DNA of 64,000 nt from positions 1,072,145-1,136,144 of the forward strand of contig CM034134.1 in NCBI GenBank assembly GCA_019914995.1, read 5' to 3'. A model generated the notes under the pieces. The model was not told the DNA's origin. It saw only the letters and a list, made by a program, of their open reading frames with translations, and searched no databases. The stretch is from Acanthochlamys bracteata. Taxonomy: Eukaryota; Streptophyta; Magnoliopsida; Pandanales; Velloziaceae. Position numbers and translations under genes: made by a program. Every line of letters starts with the position of its first letter. Within the stretch, counting starts at the first letter, position 1. Of this stretch, positions 59,312 through 64,000 are shown in pieces.

Positions 59312-62300
59312 GATGAACCCTTCAGACTTCCCGTACTAAAATTTTTGTAGTTTTGATGTCTAAGAGCAAAAGGAAATGGTTTAGCTTGCAGCCCATGCTT
59401 GCAAGGGGATTTCATGTACATTCTACATAGGACTATTTAACAAAATCGGGTATGTAATTTAGAGATCCTTCCAAATATTTGATGGCTACTTGGCGAAACA
59501 TTGATCTTATAAACATGGCAGCTTTTACAAATGAAATGCTTGTCTATCTTCTTACAAGAGAAATACATGTATGCTATGGTTCAGGATTGTAGTTGAATAA
59601 TGAGTAGGTTGGCATTATCATTTACTTCATAGTTCTTGTATAACTTTCTTTCTTAGGATACAAACAATTTGTTCTTATGTTTTGTTGATTCTTTGTTCTT
59701 TCCACAATATTAACATTATTATGTGTCAGTGGCTTGTGGCAACCACGCTTCGCCTACTAGCTCCAAATATGATTATTGAGATTACATTTGAAGTACGTAA
59801 AACATTAGTTATTCATGTCTCTTTCGTTTCTGTAGCTTTTTCTTTTTATTTCTAACTAAAAGCACTTGTGCATCATTGAGTAGCAGATATATATTGGTGC
59901 GTTTGGCATCACGTTTCAAAACTATTTTTAATTTTTTTATTTCATGATATATATATTTTATAAATATTTAAAAATTTATTTAAAATTTTAGATAGTGTAA
60001 AAAAATTTTGCGAAATAAAATTTTTTATTATATATTTTAATTATTTTTTTAGAAATAAAAAAGTTCAAATTTCTTTTTTAAAAAAATAAAAATATTTTTT
60101 ATTTAAAAATTTTTTTACTTTATAAGTAATCCTAAACGCAACTTATAATATTCCAAAATTTCCAACAACTTTGAAGTTGGCTCGTGGCAACCATTCTCCT
60201 TTTAACTTTTCTTAATACATCTTCAGGCAAATGCCTGTTATCATCAAAAGATCACACTTTGTTTAATTGCCGATTGCCTATGTACTTTTTCTTTCTGAAA
60301 AATATTTTTATATTTTTAAATAAATTTTTTATAATATTATATAAAAAATTTAAATATATATATATAATACTTATTTTTTTAGATAAAAAATATAAGTTTA
60401 TTTTCTCGAATATTTTTAAATATTTTTTATTTCAAAAATTTTTATTTTATAAGTATTCCTAATTATTTCCTAAGTCTAATTGTTTGTTCGAGTTGAGAAA
60501 TAAATATAAAAATTTAGTTTATTTGAGACGTGAATCAATATCTATGTTCCTATTTCAATTTCAACTTCCAATAACAGCGAATTTTAGTAGCAGTGCGAAA
60601 TGAGTTTTTTTAAAAGCGAAAGCAGTGGATCTAAAAGGTGAAAAAAGTATATAAAATATTTGTATTTGTTTATAGTTAAAAAATAAATTTAAAAGTTTTT
60701 TTTATATAATTATTTGTAAGTAAATTTGAAAAAAAAATTTATCGAAAAAGTGAGTTCCGATAAATTTTGATACACATAGTAAAAAATAAAAAAAAAATTT
60801 TTTTTAAAAATAAAATAAAAATAAAATAAAATTTTTGTGTTTCAATAGTTTTTAAAAATATATTAAAAACTGAAAAATATAATTGTATTGAAAAATATAC
60901 AAATAAAAAAATTAAAACTAAAATTTTAAATATAAAAATAGAATTTTAAATTATTTATATAATTGAAATATATAAATAGTTTAAAATTTAAAATTTAGTG
61001 GAAAAAAACCCCTCCCAATTTTGGTTTCCTGCAGAAAGTTTTTGAGACTGTGTGGATAGTGTGGTTGCCAAACGCATGGCAGTGATTCTTCTTTATGAAA
61101 GTTCATGAAGTTGTTGATTTGGTTTGGTTTCAATTTTTTGTTTGCTTATAACATTTAATTTTTCTTGGAATTTTGCGCGCACGAGGGTTTGTCATTCAGA
61201 ACGACAAATCCCTATTTGAAGTTTTGCAAATTATTATAGTTTTAAAATAAGCGAAGTTTTATTCTTGTTATAGGAAATTGGTATGAAAATTGAAAATTAT
61301 CAGGATAGCAAATCTCATAGATTCTTGTATAGGAAACTGGTAAGAAAATTGAAATTGGTTACTTCGATTCAGATTAAAATTTCATATGTTATCAATTTAT
61401 TTTTAATTCATAGTTTTTATTGAACAATATCTTTTGACATTATTATCAAGGTAGAATTAATTAAATTTAACTTTGTGATCCTTGGAAATAACAACTTCAC
61501 AAAGTATTAAAGGCTACAAGGTTAGGGCGTGTTTGAATATGACTGGAATTTATTTTGTTCAAAATTTAGATTTAATTATTTTATATATTTTAATTAAAAT
61601 TTTAAAATTTATTTTATTCAATTTAGTTAACTATTTTAGTTTTCATTATGATTTCTATTTTATCAAATATTATCTTTTATCAAATTTAATTAACTTATAC
61701 TTCTAAAATTAATTTATAAATTTGTTTTACGTAATTAAAATATGCTCCGTTGAAATAGTAGTTGGGAGTTTTTTTAAAAAATATTTTTCTAAAACAAAAA
61801 GTATTTTATTTTATTTTGATAAAAAATATTTGTATTTTAATAAAATAATAATAATAATAATTTATTATGCAAAATTATTTGAAAATTTTAATTTTAAATA
61901 AAACTTTACAAATAATTATAAAAAATATTATTACAAATATAATTAAAAATTATTTTAAAACAAGTTACCAAACGCAAGCATATATCTGAGAGTGATGACT
62001 ATAGGATATTTGAAAGTATTTATAAAATAAAATTTTATGAATTTTATTTTTTATTTAAAAATATAATAAAATATATAATAAAAAAATTTTACTATATAAA
62101 ATTTTTTATACATTTTAAATTAAGTAAAAATTTTTTTAATTTAAAAATTTATAAAATATATATTAAAAAATTATTTTTTAAGAATTACATGGACTGGTCT
62201 GATACTTCGTTGTTGACTACTTATCGTTATCAATTGAGGAAGCTTTTGGTTTTTAATATTATTCATACTTTTGTACAAAAATTGAAAGTGAAAGGAGTAT

Positions 62301-63756
62301 ACATACGTGTGCTCAACAGGAGTGAAGTGCACAATTACAATGCAGCGCATTGAGAATATTTTTGAAATAAATTTTTTTAAATAAAGAAAAATAATTTTAT
62401 TTTTTTAAAAATAAACATATGTAATAAAAAAATATTATTATATAAATTTTCAATAATTTTTTTAATATTTATAAATATATGATAAAAAGTAGATAATCAA
62501 AAATTAAAAATTAATAAAATAATTTTTGAATAAAAAATTCTTTGATAAATTAAGCAAAATAAGACGCCACAACCATTGCGAAGGTGCCCTTCAGTTAATT
62601 TCTGGCAAATAAAAGATATGAAGTTGATGCATTTGTAGAGCATATTTTAATCATATAAAAATAAATATTATAAAAATAAATTATGTAAAATAATTTATAT
62701 TTCATTTGAGAAAAAGTTTATCTCAAAAATAATTTTAAACGTCCCAAAACTCTTTAAAAACTTTTTATTAATTTTTAGTTTATATATTCAATAACTATTT
62801 TTTATAGTTTACAAAATTTATTTAAAATTTTAAAAATTTTCAAAAAATTTACTTAAACAAATTTTTCTTTTATTTATTTATTAAAATAAAATAAATTATT
62901 TTTATTCAAAAAATTTATTTACTAAGCACACATAAGAAGCTGAACTCATGCAGCGCTGCATTCCAGTGATGAGCTTAAAAAAACAGTGAAGTAGTCTCGT
63001 GAAGAGCACACGCCCATAAGCAGCAGCTTTTGGACGGCTGCTTTTCCACCTCACTGCTTATGAGACGTGGGAATTCCTTACTTCACCGACCTTCAAATTT
63101 TACCAAGTGTTAGAGCAACTTGTCAGCATATACCCAATTAATTCAACACACCTTCTTCTTCTTCTTCAATGTTCTTCGATCCATAGTTGTAGCAGTTGGC
63201 TAATTTTTTTTATTTTCTATAATTTTTCTTTTGAGTGAAGTTGATATTTTTAAACTTGAAAAATATAAGATTTGTTATATTGCAATAATAGCATGAGCAA
63301 AACTGAAAAATATTAAAAATTTACGTAATCATACATGAATTGCTACCTAATAGAAAGACATATATATAAATCAGAAAAAGATATAATAATTTGAGATTTT
63401 TTACAAAATAATAAAAATAAAAATAAAAATAAATTTTTTTACTAATATAGAGTTTTTTTATATTTTTAAAATTATAAACAAATTATAAACATTTAAAAAA
63501 TTATAAATAAAAAAGAAGAATGAAAAATAGAAAATAAACACCACCGGACGACCTCTTAGTAGTTGTATCAATGATCATTATTTATTCTGTATTTTTATGA
63601 AAAATTATAAAATTAGTTTTATGATTTAATTCGATTTCAAAATTTTTATAAACCAAGTGTGTGCATTCTAAATCTTACATAAAATATCATTCATTTATTA
63701 ATTTCCTCAAAAGAAAAATAAAATAAAAAACATTCCTATCTAGCTCGTTTTCTCTC
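59312..63756. other. Nicastrin 3' region and long AT-rich intergenic DNA
   Basis: Nicastrin's 3' UTR probably extends to about 59.6 kb. The rest has no gene. Clear AT-rich MITE-like copies lie at 59897-60140 and about 60280-60480, 61745-61980, 61995-62190, 62340-62570 and 62695-62940. Another element at about 61523-61740 starts 'agggcgtgtttgaatatgac'. A non-repetitive part at 62940-63200 includes 'cggctgcttttccacctcac' and may be the VIT gene's distal promoter. Confidence 0.55.
59897..60140. mobile_element. AT-rich MITE-like element, well-bounded copy
   Basis: It starts 'tgcgtttggcatcacgtttc' and ends 'aagtaatcctaaacgcaac', inverted ends GCGTTTRG. The left half ('ttataaatatttaaaaattt') and right half can pair. 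It lies about 590 bp after the nicastrin stop codon. Confidence 0.65.
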
Positions 63757-63764
63757 TATAAATA
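63757..63764 (+). promoter_or_regulatory. TATA box of the VIT-like gene
   Basis: TATAAATA lies 79 bp before the ATG at 63843, preceded by 'tctctc', a common plant core-promoter arrangement. A start of transcription near 63790 would give a leader of about 50 nt. Confidence 0.65.
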
Positions 63765-63842
63765 AAAAGCGCCTGTTCTTCTTCTTCCTAACATTCTACT
63801 TTTATTTCATTTCTTTCTTCTGCGCTCACTCGTTTGAAATTA

Positions 63843-64000
63843 ATGGGAACAGAAGCAGTTGAAGGATGGGACATTGAATCCCAGCAACAAAAGCTGCTAC
63901 TTGAGAACCACAAGGAAAAACACTTTACGGCAAGTGAAGTCGTTCGCGATGTGATCATCGGTGTCTCCGATGGTTTAACAGTTCCGTTCGCTCTTGCCGC
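63843..64000 (+). CDS. Vacuolar iron transporter, VIT1-like (5' part, cut by window edge)
   Basis: The first 53 codons contain 'LLLENHKEKHFTASEVVRD' and 'VIIGVSDGLTVPFALAA', the N-terminal signature of VIT1/CCC1 transporters, which move Fe2+ (and Mn2+) from cytosol into the vacuole in exchange for protons. The HKEKHF segment and the start of the first transmembrane helix, with 'SDGLTVPF', match VIT1 and not the shorter VIT-like (VTL) group, which lacks this N-terminus and the cytosolic metal-binding domain. The rest lies beyond the window, so full length and integrity are unknown. The ATG follows the TATA box at normal distance. Confidence 0.9.
   Translation, partial: MGTEAVEGWDIESQQQKLLLENHKEKHFTASEVVRDVIIGVSDGLTVPFALA

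Noticed and set aside
60184-60462. 92-residue + frame of F, I, K and Y
   Set aside because: Product of an AT-rich repeat; composition has no protein character.
1-64000. CRISPR arrays, operons, tRNA or rRNA genes
   Set aside because: No direct-repeat/spacer array, no polycistronic spacing, and no tRNA or rRNA signature was recognised by eye; a tRNA scan could still find one.

Overview
The window is nuclear DNA of a flowering plant. Its genes have many short exons with GT-AG introns (two are GC-AG), the intergenic DNA is AT-rich, and Ty1/copia, Ty3/gypsy and RTE-type LINE remnants and many MITE-like elements are scattered through it. The protein families (Elongator ELP2, PCR/PLAC8, plant U-box, CCZ1, nicastrin, VIT1-type iron transporter) are all normal in angiosperms. 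I cannot name the species.

Six real protein-coding genes are seen, all on the + strand. They are ELP2 (10 exons, 841 residues), a PLAC8/PCR-type cysteine-rich membrane protein (4 exons, 179 residues), a single-exon PUB20/21-like U-box E3 ligase (441 residues), CCZ1 (9 coding exons, 515 residues), nicastrin (16 exons, 714 residues from the first ATG or about 672 from the ATG that fits the family), and the first 53 codons of a VIT1-like vacuolar iron transporter cut by the right edge. All exon chains were joined by hand and keep frame throughout.

Layout: 0-1.5 kb holds a GC-rich tandem repeat and splice-like signals on the minus strand. 3.4-5.45 kb is a decayed gypsy element. 5.7-13.5 kb is ELP2, with a LINE 3' end in intron 1. 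13.5-16.1 kb is AT-rich repeat DNA. 16.2-17.0 kb is the PCR gene. 18.5-20.85 kb is a decayed copia element. 20.9-21.5 kb is a long foldback element. 22.2-24.4 kb looks like an untranslated or transposon-derived leader region. 24.5-26.5 kb is a formate-tetrahydrofolate ligase pseudogene split by an LTR-like insertion. 29.1-30.4 kb is the U-box gene. 33.3-37.8 kb is a nearly complete but dead copia element with LTRs and a 5-bp target-site duplication. 39.8-46.5 kb is CCZ1, 48.9-59.3 kb is nicastrin, and 63.8 kb onward is the VIT gene.

The genes do not form a pathway or cluster. CCZ1 and VIT both concern the vacuole, but this is probably chance. I found no evidence for a new biological system. 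The more unusual signals are two GC-AG introns in adjacent genes (each carrying a repeat), a duplicated splice donor 54 nt apart and in frame in ELP2, a roughly 410-bp near-perfect hairpin element with a diverged relative in a nicastrin intron, and more than 20 copies of one AT-rich MITE-like family.
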